This document shows, piece after piece, positions 52,410-62,055 of a DNA stretch of 64,000 bases. A program made the position numbers and the translations under genes. Each line of letters begins with the position of its first letter. Within the stretch, counting starts at the first letter, position 1. The notes under the pieces are model-generated. The model was not told where the DNA came from. It worked only from the letters and a program-made list of their open reading frames with translations, and did no database searches. This stretch comes from Actomonas sp051209155 (lineage in GTDB: Bacteria > Verrucomicrobiota > Verrucomicrobiia > Opitutales > Opitutaceae), in NCBI GenBank assembly GCA_051209155.1, contig JBPJGB010000001.1; one strand, written 5' to 3'.

Positions 52410-53573
52410 ATGTTCATGCCCGCTTCAACCCGTGGTCTCATGCGGACGCTTTCACCCCGTGCCTCCCTTGCCGTTATTGCGCTCACCGGTGCTCTGTTTG
52501 CCTCCGGTTGCGCCAAAGAATCCGGCGATCGGCCGGCAACCGGCTCCGGTGCCGGGCGCGCCAACGCCAACCGGGCTCAGCCGGTCGAGGTCGTGACCCT
52601 CGCCAAGCGCGACATGGTCGAAACCCTCAATCTGGTCGGTTCGATCGCGGCCAATGAATCGGCCGAGATGCGCACCGAGATCGGCGGCATCGTGCGCGGC
52701 ATCTATTTCGACGAGGGCCAGCAGGTGAAGGCGGGCGACCTGCTGCTCAAAATTGACGACGCCGAGCTGCAGGCCCAGCAGGCCCAGGTCGAGGCGCGCT
52801 TCAACCTCGCCAAACTCAACGTCGAACGCAGCGAGAACCTGAGCCAATCGCGCACCATTGCGCAGTCCGAGTATGACCGCGCCCGCTCGGAGTTCGCCGC
52901 GGCACAGGCCGAGCTGTCGCTCATCCGCCTGCGTTTGTCCAAGACCGAGATCCGCGCGCCGTTCGCCGGGGTGGTGGGGGCGCGGGCGATCTCGCCGGGC
53001 GATTACGTGACGCCGACCACCGTCATCACGACGATCGACGACCTGAGCCGCCTGAAGATCAATTTCCAGGTGCCGGAACGTTACCTCGCCAAGGTGCACC
53101 CCGGCACCGTGGTCACCCTGCGCACGCGCGCCGAGACCTTTGCCGACGACGAACAGGATCTCACCGGCGAGGTTTACTTCGTGAGTTCGACGATCGATCG
53201 GGCGGTGCGCTCCTCCGAGGTGAAGGCCATCATCAAGTCGGCCGCTCCCGGCCTGCGTCCCGGCATGTTTGCCAACATCAACCTCCTGCTCGACGAGAAG
53301 TCCGGCGTCTTCGCGGTGCCGGAAGGCGCGATCCTCACCAACTCGCGCGGCGTGCAGATCATCACCGTCGATCAAAGTGGCGATGTGCCCAAGGCTGCCT
53401 TCACGCCCGTGCGCACCGGTTTGCGCGCCGGGGGACTCGTTGAAGTGACGCCGCTGCGCGGTCCGCTGGAGGAGGGCACGCAAGTGGTCGCTTCGGGGGT
53501 TGGCGCGCTGATTCTCTTCCCGGGCGCGCCGCTGGATCCCATGCCGCTGCGCGACGCGTTCCTGACCCCGTAA
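52410..53573 (+). CDS. RND efflux periplasmic adaptor (membrane fusion protein)
   Basis: About 387 residues from ATG 52410 (ATG 52416 and 52440 are also possible). The signal peptide ends in a lipobox ALFASGC, so it is a lipoprotein on the inner membrane. It has the usual halves of a lipoyl domain (ANESAEMRTEIGGIVRGIYF, FDEGQQVKAGDLLLKIDD; IRAPFAGVVGARAISPGDYV), a coiled hairpin, and a beta-barrel domain (VPERYLAKVHPGTVVTL). It links the RND pump, encoded 47 bp downstream, to an outer-membrane channel not present in the window. Confidence 0.92.
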   Translation: MFMPASTRGLMRTLSPRASLAVIALTGALFASGCAKESGDRPATGSGAGRANANRAQPVEVVTLAKRDMVETLNLVGSIAANESAEMRTEIGGIVRGIYFDEGQQVKAGDLLLKIDDAELQAQQAQVEARFNLAKLNVERSENLSQSRTIAQSEYDRARSEFAAAQAELSLIRLRLSKTEIRAPFAGVVGARAISPGDYVTPTTVITTIDDLSRLKINFQVPERYLAKVHPGTVVTLRTRAETFADDEQDLTGEVYFVSSTIDRAVRSSEVKAIIKSAAPGLRPGMFANINLLLDEKSGVFAVPEGAILTNSRGVQIITVDQSGDVPKAAFTPVRTGLRAGGLVEVTPLRGPLEEGTQVVASGVGALILFPGAPLDPMPLRDAFLTP

Positions 53574-53620
53574 CCGGTGCCGTCCCCGCTGATTCCGGTC
53601 GCACTGTAACCGCTTTTCCC

Positions 53621-56600
53621 ATGCTCCTCTCCGACGTCTCCATCAAGCGACCGGTCGTCTGCATCGTGCTCGCGCTGCTCATCCTGCTGGTGGGCAGTCT
53701 CGCCTTCCAGCGTTTGCCGGTGCGGGAATATCCGGACATCGAGACGCCCATCGTCTCGGTCGACGCCCGTTATCCCGGTTCGGCGGCGGAGGTCGTTGAA
53801 ACCCAGATCGTCGATCCGTTGGAGGAGGAACTCTCCTCCATCGACGGCGTGCGCATCATGCGCGCCAACGCCAACGCCGGCCGCGGCAGCGTGACCCTCG
53901 AGTTCGATCTGCGCCGCGACATCAACGAGGCGGCCAACGACGTGCGCGACAAGATCGGCCGCGTCGTCGATCGCTTGCCCGACGAGGTGGATCCGCCCGA
54001 AGTAGAGAAGGCCGACTCCGACGCCGACCCGGTGCTCACGCTCTCGATGAACTCCGATCGGCACTCCCGGCTCGAGCTGTCCGAGCTGGCCGAAAACGTG
54101 GTGGTGCAACGCTTGCAAACCGTGCCGGGCGTGTCCCGTGTGCGGGCCTGGGCGCCGCGTTATGCGATGCGCCTGTGGGTCGACCCCGACCGGCTCGCGG
54201 CGTATCAGTTGACCGTGTCCGACATCGAGCGCGCGCTGCGCCAGCAGAATGTCGACATCCCCAGCGGCCGTCTCGAATCGGTCACCCGCGAGTTCAGCAT
54301 GCGCCTGGAGGGCCGGCTCAACGAAGTGAGCGATTACGAGAACCTCGTGTTGGCCACGCGGGGCGAGACGCAGGTGAAGTTTTCCGACGTGGGTCGCGTG
54401 GAGCTCGGTTCCAGCGACTATCGCGTGCAGGCCTATTTTAACGGGCGAACCGCGGTCGGCATGCAGGTGCAAAAGCAGACGCAGGCGAACCTGCTGCAAC
54501 TGGCCGACGAGGTGAAGGCCCTGTTGCCCGAGCTGCGCCGCAACCTGCCGGAGGGCGTGAACCTGGAGGTCGCCTACGACACGAGTATCTTCATCCAGCG
54601 TTCGGTCGACGAGGTGTATTACACCCTCTACATCGCGGGCATCCTGGTCGTGCTCACGATCTTCGTCTTCCTGCGCGACTGGCGGGCGACGATGATTCCG
54701 CTGGTCGCGATCCCGGTCTCGATCGTGGGCTCGTTTGCGGTGATCCAGGCCATGGGCTTCAGCCTCAACCTGCTCACGATGTTGGCGCTGGTGCTGGCGG
54801 TCGGACTCGTGGTCGATGATGCGATCGTGATGCTGGAGAACATCTACCGGCGCATTGAGAACGGGGAGGGGCCCATTCACGCCGCCATCTTCGGCGCCCG
54901 GCAGATGGCCTTCGCGGTCATCTCGACGACGCTCACCCTCATCGCGGTGTTCGTGCCGGTGGCGTTTCAGTCGGGTCGCACCGGCCGACTCTTCTACGAG
55001 TTCGGCATCACGCTGGCGGTGGCGGTCTCGGTTTCCAGTCTCATCGCGCTCACCCTGACGCCCATGCTGTGCTCCCGCCTCCTCGTCGGGCGCAACAGCG
55101 GCGACGGCACGATCAAGCACGGTCTGTTCTACCGCCTCACCGAACCGATGTTTGAGGCCATCAATCGCACGTTTTCCCGGGTGCTGTCCGGGGTGCTGCG
55201 CGTGAAGTGGTTGATGCTCTTCATCGTCGCCGGATTCGCCGCGGCCGGACCGTGGTTCTACGGCCACTTGCAGCGCGAGCTCACGCCCAACGAAGACCGC
55301 GGCGTGTTTCGGGTGATGATGAACTTCCCGCTCGGCTCCACGCCGCAATACGCCGCCAGCTACGCCGGCGATTCGGAGGAGGTGCTCCTCAATACGCCGG
55401 AGATCGACAAGATGTTTCGCATCACCGGCATGGGCGGCGGCGGGGCCAACCGCGGTTTCATGTTCGTCATGCTCAAAAACTGGGAGGACCGCAGCCGGTC
55501 GACGCAGGAGGTGCTTTCCGAACTGCGCGGCAAGTTTGGGGAAAACCCCGGAGGCATGATCATCGCCGCGCCGGTGCGTCCGCTCGGCGGCCGTCGCAGC
55601 TCCTCGGGGGGCGTGCAGATGGTGCTGGTGGGGCCGGAGTTTGACGAGCTGCAGAACATCGCCGCACAGATGACGACCGCCCTGCGTGACAGCGAGGTGC
55701 TGAACCGCCCGCGCATCTCGCCCGAGCCCAACAACCCGCAGCTCAATGTGCGCGTCGACCGCGCCCGGGCGGCCGACCTCAAGGTGCCGGTGATCGATGT
55801 CGCGACGACGCTCGAATCACTCTTCGGTGGCCGGCGGGTCACGCGATTCCGCCGCGGGGCCGACGAGTATGATGTCATGCTGCAGGTGGAGGACTCGGAT
55901 CGCACCTCGCCGTCCGACCTCGGCAAGATCTATCTCCGCTCGACGGAGGGTCGGCTCGTGCAGCTCAGCAATCTGGTTGAGACCAGCGAGGAGATCGTGC
56001 CGGACTCGTATCCGCACTTCGACCGCCAACGCTCGATCTCCCTCTCGGCCCAGTTGAACGACGGCTTCACCCAAGGCGACGGCGTGGCGGAGCTGGAGCG
56101 GCTGGCCGCCAACCTCATGCCCGAAAGCTACAACTACACCTGGGACGGCGAGACCCGGGAGTTTGTCGAAAGCTCGTCCGACGCGCGCATGCTCTTCGGC
56201 CTGGCGCTTGTATTCACTTTTTTGATTCTCGCGGCCCAGTTCGAATCGTGGATTCACCCGATTACGATCTTCAGCGGCGTGGTGCTGGCGCTCACCGGCG
56301 GCGTGGCGGTATTGTGGGCCTCACGTTTTTGGGGAACGCCTCTCACCGACAACCTGTTCTCCCGCTTCGGGCTCATCATGTTGATCGGACTCGTGGCCAA
56401 GAACGGCATTCTGATTGTCGAGTTCGCCAATCAGCTGCGCATCGAAGGCCGCAACGCGGCGCAGGCCGCGCACGAGGCGGCGACGCTGCGTTTCCGACCG
56501 ATTCTCATGACGGCGATTTCCACCATCCTGGGTGCCTTGCCGCTCGCGCTGGCCACCGGGCCGGGCAGTGAAACGCGCAACCCGATGGGCCTGGTGATCG

Positions 56601-56785
56601 TCGGTGGCCTGGCCATCGCGACCTTCCTCACGCTCTTCGTCATTCCGGCGATCTACATCATGATGGATGCGATGGTCGTGAAGGTGACCGGCAAATCCAG
56701 CGCCCACGGCCTGGTGCAGGCGGCGGAGATCGAGAAGGAAGTGGAGAAGCACGAGTCCTTGGCCGGCGCCGGGACGCGGGATTGA
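53621..56785 (+). CDS. RND-family efflux transporter permease
   Basis: The 1054-residue protein fits the AcrB/MexB (HAE1) length. It starts LLSDVSIKRPVVCIVLALLI, has the proton-relay Asp pair in LVVDDAIVMLENIYRRIE (fourth helix), the Lys in LIGLVAKNGILIVEFANQLR (tenth helix), and two large periplasmic porter loops (about 40-330 and 560-860). It exports drugs, detergents or other amphiphiles by proton antiport in complex with the adaptor encoded upstream. The substrate cannot be inferred. A dispersed palindrome sits directly at its stop codon. Confidence 0.95.
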   Translation: MLLSDVSIKRPVVCIVLALLILLVGSLAFQRLPVREYPDIETPIVSVDARYPGSAAEVVETQIVDPLEEELSSIDGVRIMRANANAGRGSVTLEFDLRRDINEAANDVRDKIGRVVDRLPDEVDPPEVEKADSDADPVLTLSMNSDRHSRLELSELAENVVVQRLQTVPGVSRVRAWAPRYAMRLWVDPDRLAAYQLTVSDIERALRQQNVDIPSGRLESVTREFSMRLEGRLNEVSDYENLVLATRGETQVKFSDVGRVELGSSDYRVQAYFNGRTAVGMQVQKQTQANLLQLADEVKALLPELRRNLPEGVNLEVAYDTSIFIQRSVDEVYYTLYIAGILVVLTIFVFLRDWRATMIPLVAIPVSIVGSFAVIQAMGFSLNLLTMLALVLAVGLVVDDAIVMLENIYRRIENGEGPIHAAIFGARQMAFAVISTTLTLIAVFVPVAFQSGRTGRLFYEFGITLAVAVSVSSLIALTLTPMLCSRLLVGRNSGDGTIKHGLFYRLTEPMFEAINRTFSRVLSGVLRVKWLMLFIVAGFAAAGPWFYGHLQRELTPNEDRGVFRVMMNFPLGSTPQYAASYAGDSEEVLLNTPEIDKMFRITGMGGGGANRGFMFVMLKNWEDRSRSTQEVLSELRGKFGENPGGMIIAAPVRPLGGRRSSSGGVQMVLVGPEFDELQNIAAQMTTALRDSEVLNRPRISPEPNNPQLNVRVDRARAADLKVPVIDVATTLESLFGGRRVTRFRRGADEYDVMLQVEDSDRTSPSDLGKIYLRSTEGRLVQLSNLVETSEEIVPDSYPHFDRQRSISLSAQLNDGFTQGDGVAELERLAANLMPESYNYTWDGETREFVESSSDARMLFGLALVFTFLILAAQFESWIHPITIFSGVVLALTGGVAVLWASRFWGTPLTDNLFSRFGLIMLIGLVAKNGILIVEFANQLRIEGRNAAQAAHEAATLRFRPILMTAISTILGALPLALATGPGSETRNPMGLVIVGGLAIATFLTLFVIPAIYIMMDAMVVKVTGKSSAHGLVQAAEIEKEVEKHESLAGAGTRD

Positions 56786-56812
56786 GGTAGGGCGGTTTCG
56801 CCGGAACCGCCG
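56784..56812. repeat. TAG-palindrome dispersed repeat, copy 1
   Basis: GAGGTAGGGCGGTTTCGCCG continues as GAACCGCCG; the core 56791-56811 is a 21-bp palindrome with one mismatch. A copy almost identical over 28 bp lies at 62049-62077. Both begin exactly at the stop codon of the gene upstream. Confidence 0.75.
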
Positions 56813-56857
56813 GGCGGGCGCCAGCGCCTCGCCCACCAGGCGCGTTGGCGACCCTGT

Positions 56858-57994
56858 TCAGGTGGAGGCGGGCGCCACGCCGTCGTCTTGGGTGGTGTTG
56901 GTTTGATAACGACCGGTCCGCGTCGTGCCTTCGCGGACGTTGTATATTTCGATCACCCGCAACAGTTCACTCAGCGAGATCGCGCCATCGCGATCGGTGT
57001 CGGCGGCGTAGTAGGTCGGGAAGAGTGCAATCGCCGTCGGCGCACGCGTCGAGTCGGCCGCGAAGTTGGCATCGTAGTTTCCGGTCCGAGCCGAACCGTA
57101 ACGGCTGTTGTAGAGTTCAATCACGCTGAGCAGTTCGGACAACGAGACCTGATTGTCGCCGTCTTGATCCGGCTGGTAAACGGTGGGGGGGACGCGGTTG
57201 GTGAAGTAGGCATCGGAAATTCCGAACTGGAATCCGGCCTCGGCGGGCGCGCTCGTTTCCGTGGCCATGAACCACACCCCCGCTTGCGTGAGTGGGCCCG
57301 CCGGGGTCGTGACCGCCGGGTCGTAGGTGAAGTTGGAGGTGTCCAGGACGTGCCAACCGGCGCGGGTCGAGACCACCACGGATTCCACTCCGCCGTTGGG
57401 CACCTCGCTGGCGGCATCGGCTGTGACAAGCCAGCGGGTGCCGTCGAAAGCCGCGCCTCTAAATTCGGCCAGACCGCCATTGGCTTGGGGATGGTCGAAG
57501 GTTTTTTCGAAGATGAGGATACGAAACTCACCGTCGCCGGAGATTGCGGTGGGGGTCACCAAGGTGCCCATTACCGCGTTGGTGAGGGTGCCGGAGGTGC
57601 CTGTTTTGATGATTTCGGTTACGGGGAGCGAAATGTGACCGTGACCCGTGGCCGAGCTCCCGATCGTTCGCACGAAATTGGGGAGGTAGGAGCCGTTGGA
57701 GTTGTTCTCTGAATAGAGCAGAAAGCCTCCGAAAAAAGGCGGCGTGTCCCAGACCAGGTTCGGGTAGGCGCGCTCGGGGTTCCGCGCGATGTCCGCCCCA
57801 AACACATAATGATAGATTACTTTGCTTTGCCCCGCCTCGACGCCGCCGTCGGAAGATGGGTCCGCAGGTGAAGTGCGGGGGTAGCCCCAAAGCCCTTCGT
57901 CGTTGGGAAACTGGAGCACCGTTTCCCATGCGGTCAGCGTGCTGGGGAGGCCGAGGCTTGAGAGGTAGACGATCGCAAAAACAGCTGCGCGCAT
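56858..57994 (-). CDS. Secreted protein with two EF-hand/dockerin-like C-terminal repeats
   Basis: The 378-residue protein has a signal peptide (MRAAVFAIVYLSSLGLPSTLTA) and an N-terminal domain of about 270 residues that I do not recognise (beta-rich, GTSGTLTNAVMGTLVTPTAI). The C-terminus holds two repeats of about 50 residues: DQDGDNQVSLSELLSVIELY and DTDRDGAISLSELLRVIEIY, each followed by a Tyr/Arg-rich segment (RTGNY, RTGRY). The DxDxDGxxSxxE loops are calcium-binding EF hands, paired as in dockerins. No cohesin is seen, and the repeat may serve sorting or anchoring. Confidence 0.75.
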   Translation of the reverse strand: MRAAVFAIVYLSSLGLPSTLTAWETVLQFPNDEGLWGYPRTSPADPSSDGGVEAGQSKVIYHYVFGADIARNPERAYPNLVWDTPPFFGGFLLYSENNSNGSYLPNFVRTIGSSATGHGHISLPVTEIIKTGTSGTLTNAVMGTLVTPTAISGDGEFRILIFEKTFDHPQANGGLAEFRGAAFDGTRWLVTADAASEVPNGGVESVVVSTRAGWHVLDTSNFTYDPAVTTPAGPLTQAGVWFMATETSAPAEAGFQFGISDAYFTNRVPPTVYQPDQDGDNQVSLSELLSVIELYNSRYGSARTGNYDANFAADSTRAPTAIALFPTYYAADTDRDGAISLSELLRVIEIYNVREGTTRTGRYQTNTTQDDGVAPAST

Positions 57995-58128
57995 AGCTCA
58001 AGGTTGCCGGCACGGTGGACGACGTCAGGCTCAATTTCGCGGGACCGCGATCCAGAACGGAAATCGCTAGAGACCAGCAGACCGTCTGATCGGTGCTGGC
58101 GCCGCGCTCGGCCGGGGAACGAGCCGGC

Positions 58129-58983
58129 TCACGGATACGTCGCGCCGGGTTGCAGGTAGCGCTCGTCGCCGGGTTGGTTGAGTTCCCAATAAGGCAGGCG
58201 GATGAGGTGCTTGCGCTCGAGGCTGCTGCCGTCCCAGCGCAGCCAACGTTTCAAGGCGTGGGGGCTGGCGCGGTCGAAGGTGAGGCGATCGGTGCCGCGG
58301 GCATGGCTCACGGTCACCCGCCAGCCGTCGGGCACGCGTTGGATGGCAAAGGCGGCGGGGGCCCACACGAGGGCATCGGCTTTGGAATCGATGACGGATT
58401 CCAGCAAAGGCGCTTCGAAGAGGGTGGTTTTGCCCCAGTCGAGCGTGCGCAGTTTGAAGGGCAATTCGTCGTAGGCGAGGGCGTCCCGGGGTGGATTCGC
58501 GGTGGTGTCGACCTCGCTCATGCCTTCCCAGTAGGTGAAAGCTCGATACCGCCACGCGCCGTCGGTGAAGTTGCCCTGCTTGTAGCTGAGGCCGCAGGAG
58601 TCGTTGGTGGTGGAGGCAAATTTGATCAGTTGGCCATCCCGCACCCGCCAGAAGGCGGAATGCCCCTGATCGTAGCGGTAAGTGCCGGTCGGGACAGTGA
58701 TGACTTGGTTGAGTTTGATGACCTTGTAGGTGCCGGGCGCCTGCCAGTCGTCGGCCTTCACCTGTTCCGCGGCGGCGAAGTCTTCGCGCACGAGAATGTG
58801 CCGCACCTCGGTGTCACGCACGGTGCCATAGCGCTCCTCCTTGGCACTGAACACGGCCAACTCTGCTTTGCCGTCCCCCCAATAGCCTTCGTTCTGCAAA
58901 AGTCGGTCGCTGAAGGGGGATTGGGCCGAGGCAAGGGAGACCGCCAGAACAGCGGGTAGCAGGGAACGAAGTTTCGATCGCAT
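58129..58983 (-). CDS. Secreted protein of unknown function
   Basis: The 284-residue protein has a signal peptide (RSKLRSLLPAVLAVSLASAQ) and then a beta-rich body (LLQNEGYWGDGKAELAVFSA, GTYRYDQGHSAFWRVRDGQL). Two Trp/Tyr-rich patches (WRYRAFTYWEG and WLRWDGSSLERKHLIRLPYW) stand out. No family is recognised. It is flanked by the EF-hand protein on the same strand (134 bp away) and the xylanase gene divergently (143 bp), so it may belong to a polysaccharide-degrading secretome; this is only context. Confidence 0.6.
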   Translation of the reverse strand: MRSKLRSLLPAVLAVSLASAQSPFSDRLLQNEGYWGDGKAELAVFSAKEERYGTVRDTEVRHILVREDFAAAEQVKADDWQAPGTYKVIKLNQVITVPTGTYRYDQGHSAFWRVRDGQLIKFASTTNDSCGLSYKQGNFTDGAWRYRAFTYWEGMSEVDTTANPPRDALAYDELPFKLRTLDWGKTTLFEAPLLESVIDSKADALVWAPAAFAIQRVPDGWRVTVSHARGTDRLTFDRASPHALKRWLRWDGSSLERKHLIRLPYWELNQPGDERYLQPGATYP

Positions 58984-59126
58984 GGTGCTGAGCGTGCCGG
59001 AGTTTTTGTCCGGGGCAATCGTCCCGGAACTTTTGCCTTCAGCGCATTAATTAGAATGGTTTCACCGTTTCTCTACCCGGTGCCCCGAGCCAGCTTGGCG
59101 CCTCCCCTTAACCCCGTCTGCCTACG

Positions 59127-61250
59127 ATGCTTGTTTGTTCCCGCCCTGTTCTTGGCCTGTGCGCGTTGTTCGGTGCCCTTACCGTCTCCGCCCAGGACCT
59201 CTCCCATCGTCAAAGCACCCTGGCGGTGCAGGTCACCAATCAGTCGGCCGCGCCGCTGCCGGGGGCCAGCATCCAGGTCGACATGCTGAACCCTTCGTTC
59301 CGCTTCGGCTCGGCGATCGTCTCGGGCGAGCTCTACGAAGGCACCTCCGATTACGACGTGCGCGGCATCGACATGCTGCAGACCTACTTCAACTCGATCA
59401 CTTTCGGGAACTACATGAAGTGGACCTACGTCGAGAATCGCCCGGCGGCAGCCTCGCTGCAGACGGTGAGCGATGCGATGGCGCTCAAGGCCTTTGGCAG
59501 CGAGCAGGACTTTCGGGTGCGGGGGCACGTGACCGTCTGGGGGGCGCAATATCAACTGCCCGCCGACCTGCAGGCGATGACCGATGCCGATCAGGTGAAG
59601 ACGCGTATCCGCAATCATGTGACGGACTACCACACGATCTTCAAGGGCTCCGGCGTCGACGTGTTCGACCTCTACAATGAGCACTTCCACGAGCGTAATT
59701 TCATCATCAACAAGGCGGTCCCGGGCTCGACCAACACGACCCTCATCGCGGAGCAGGCCGCCGAGGTCGCCGAGTGGTTCAATCGCGCCAACGCCGTCGA
59801 TCCGGACGCGCAGCTCTACATCAACGAATACAACATCCTCAATTTCTGGCAGGAGAACGATGCCGACGTCATTGCCTACAAAAATTTCGTCGACGCGATC
59901 CGTGATGCGGGCGGCGCCATCCACGGCATCGGTCTGCAGGCCCACATGGACCGGCCGACCACCAAGGCGCAGATCACCCGCCGCTTGAACATCCTCGCCG
60001 CGCCAATGGCGCCAACCGCGAACCACCCCGACGGTCTGCCGGGTCTGCGCCTGGAGGTCACGGAGCTCGATATCAACACCCAGCAATGGTCGGGCGCGAC
60101 GCCCGAACAGCAGGCGGAGGTAACCGCCGCCGTGCTCGAAGGCGCATTTGAACACCCGTCGGTCGACGGCGTGACCATCTGGGGCCTGCGCGACAGCCTG
60201 CACTGGCGCGACAATGCGATCTTCATCGACGATAGCGACGACGCCAACTGGGTGATCAAACCCAGCGGTCAGGTCTGGGTCGACCGCGTCAAAGGCACTT
60301 GGTGGACCGATCTCAGCGGCACCTCCGATGCGACCGGCGCCTACACCGGCACGGTCTTCAAGGGCCTGCATCGCATCACGGTCACCTACGACGGTGAGAC
60401 GCAGACTTTCGTGCGCGATCTTTCGGCCGACGATACCCTCGCGGTCGAGTTCGACACCACGCCGCCCGACACCAGCAACAGCTACCTCACCAATCTTTCG
60501 GTGCGCGCGCCGCTGGAGGCAGGGCAGACCCTGACCCTCGGTTTCTACATGGCCGGCGGCAGCAAGGACGTGCTGGCTCGCGTGGGCGGTCCGGCGCTGG
60601 CCGACTTCGTTACAGGCGCGATGGAAGATCCCGAGTTCTACGTCCAAAAGGACGGCAACGTGGTCGTGGCCAACGAGGACTGGGACGCCGCCACCGTCGC
60701 TTCGACCGCCAATGCCCTCGGTGCCTTTGGCTACACCCCCGGAAGCAAAGATGCCGCCGCCATCGCGACGGTCACCAGCGGCAACACGATCGAAATCTCC
60801 GGTTCCGACGCCGGCGTCGTGCTCGGTGAACTCTACGACACGGCCGCGAGCGCGACCGGTCCGCGTCTTTCCAATCTTTCGGCGCTGAACCGCACCGGCG
60901 ACGGCGACGACATCCTCACCGCCGGCTTCTTTGTCGGCGGCACCGGTCAAGCCCGCTTGTTGATCCGCGGGGTGGGGCCGACCTTGGCCGGCCTGGGCGT
61001 GCCCGGCATGATCGCGGACCCGAAGATCACGGTGTTCAAAGGCGCCTCGGCGATGATCGCCAGCAACGATGATTGGGACAGCTCGCTGGCGGGCGTGATG
61101 AACACGGTCGGCGCCTACGCGCTGGACGCCGACAGCAAGGACGCCGCGCTGGTGATCGTGGTCGATGCCGGGGAACGCTACTCGGTTCAGGTGGTCGACG
61201 CCAATGGTGCCACCGGTCGTGCGCAGATCGAAGTTTATGAAGTGCGATGA
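59127..61250 (+). CDS. Secreted endo-1,4-beta-xylanase (GH10) with duplicated C-terminal module
   Basis: The 707-residue protein has a short signal peptide (LVCSRPVLGLCALFGALTVS), a GH10 TIM-barrel (about 50-405) and a C-terminal part. The barrel has GNYMKWTYVENRPAA, FRVRGHVTVWGAQ, the acid/base Glu in FDLYNEHF (near 185), YINEYNIL, GIGLQAHMDRP and the nucleophile Glu in RLEVTELDI (near 312). After a link around 400-450, two copies of a module of about 110 residues follow (LTNLSVRAPLEAGQTLTLGF; LSNLSALNRTGDGDDILTAG), each with VGGPALADF or VGPTLAGLG and a NxDW motif. The ATG at 59127 gives the expected signal peptide. A SASA esterase gene overlaps its 3' end. Confidence 0.92.
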   Translation: MLVCSRPVLGLCALFGALTVSAQDLSHRQSTLAVQVTNQSAAPLPGASIQVDMLNPSFRFGSAIVSGELYEGTSDYDVRGIDMLQTYFNSITFGNYMKWTYVENRPAAASLQTVSDAMALKAFGSEQDFRVRGHVTVWGAQYQLPADLQAMTDADQVKTRIRNHVTDYHTIFKGSGVDVFDLYNEHFHERNFIINKAVPGSTNTTLIAEQAAEVAEWFNRANAVDPDAQLYINEYNILNFWQENDADVIAYKNFVDAIRDAGGAIHGIGLQAHMDRPTTKAQITRRLNILAAPMAPTANHPDGLPGLRLEVTELDINTQQWSGATPEQQAEVTAAVLEGAFEHPSVDGVTIWGLRDSLHWRDNAIFIDDSDDANWVIKPSGQVWVDRVKGTWWTDLSGTSDATGAYTGTVFKGLHRITVTYDGETQTFVRDLSADDTLAVEFDTTPPDTSNSYLTNLSVRAPLEAGQTLTLGFYMAGGSKDVLARVGGPALADFVTGAMEDPEFYVQKDGNVVVANEDWDAATVASTANALGAFGYTPGSKDAAAIATVTSGNTIEISGSDAGVVLGELYDTAASATGPRLSNLSALNRTGDGDDILTAGFFVGGTGQARLLIRGVGPTLAGLGVPGMIADPKITVFKGASAMIASNDDWDSSLAGVMNTVGAYALDADSKDAALVIVVDAGERYSVQVVDANGATGRAQIEVYEVR

Positions 61251-62055
61251 TCAACCCCGGAGGCGTTTGCGGCTGAGCGGCGGCTTCGCCGTTCTCCTTG
61301 GCTGCGTCTTTCTGATGAGCTCGATGACCCTGCGCGCCGCGGACGCGCCGCGCGACCTGCACCTCTTCCTTTTGGTCGGCCAGTCCAACATGGCGGGCCG
61401 CGGTGAAATCGATCCGGCGGACAATGCGCCGCTGGACCGGGTGTGGGTCCTCGGGGCCGAGGGCCGTTGGGTGCCGGCAGTCGAACCCTACCACTGGGAC
61501 AAGCCGGAGCTGGTGGGAGCCGGGCTGGCCAAGTCCTTTGTCCAGGCCTACCTCGCCGACCACCCGGACGCCGAGGTCGGTCTGATTCCCGCGGCCTGCG
61601 GCGGCTCGGCGCTCAGCGACTGGGCGGTCGGTGCCTACTTTCCGGCGACGCACAGTGACCCGTGGGCGGACGCCACCCGCCGCGCCAAACTCGCGCTGCA
61701 GGACGGCACCTTGAAAGGCATCCTCTGGCATCAAGGGGAGAGCGATTCCCACCCTGGTCTGGCGGAGAACTACGCGGCGGGGCTCTCCGCGCTGTTGCAA
61801 CGGTTCCGCGCGGCTCTCGCCGCGCCGGAGGTCCCAATCGTGCTGGGGCAGATCGGTCAGTTTTCGGCCGCTGCCTGGGGCGCGCCGCAGCATCAGATCG
61901 ACGCGGCCAACCGCGCGCTGGCCTCATCGTATCCACATATTGCCTACGCGACGGCGGAAGGCCTGGGCGCCAAGCCCGACGGCATTCATTTCAACACCGC
62001 CGCGCTGCGCGAGTTGGGTCGCCGCTACTACGCCGCCTGGCAAGAGGCGAGGTAG
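61237..62055 (+). CDS. SASA-domain carbohydrate esterase (sialate O-acetylesterase-like)
   Basis: About 272 residues from ATG 61237, overlapping the xylanase stop by 14 bp. A signal-type helix (GGFAVLLGCVFLMSSMTLRA) precedes the SGNH/SASA catalytic fold: LFLLVGQSNMAGRGE (nucleophile Ser in GQSNM), PAACGGSALSDW, LWHQGESDSH and the Asp-His pair in KPDGIHFNTAALRELG. These are the four SGNH blocks. It probably removes acetyl groups from xylan (CE6-like) in partnership with the xylanase upstream; true sialate activity is less likely here. Confidence 0.88.
   Translation: MKCDDQPRRRLRLSGGFAVLLGCVFLMSSMTLRAADAPRDLHLFLLVGQSNMAGRGEIDPADNAPLDRVWVLGAEGRWVPAVEPYHWDKPELVGAGLAKSFVQAYLADHPDAEVGLIPAACGGSALSDWAVGAYFPATHSDPWADATRRAKLALQDGTLKGILWHQGESDSHPGLAENYAAGLSALLQRFRAALAAPEVPIVLGQIGQFSAAAWGAPQHQIDAANRALASSYPHIAYATAEGLGAKPDGIHFNTAALRELGRRYYAAWQEAR

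Noticed and set aside
53372..55348. 658-codon minus-strand frame across the RND genes
   Set aside because: Antisense shadow, charged low-complexity translation, no motif.
59073..60950. 625-codon minus-strand frame across the xylanase
   Set aside because: Antisense of a clear GH10 gene.
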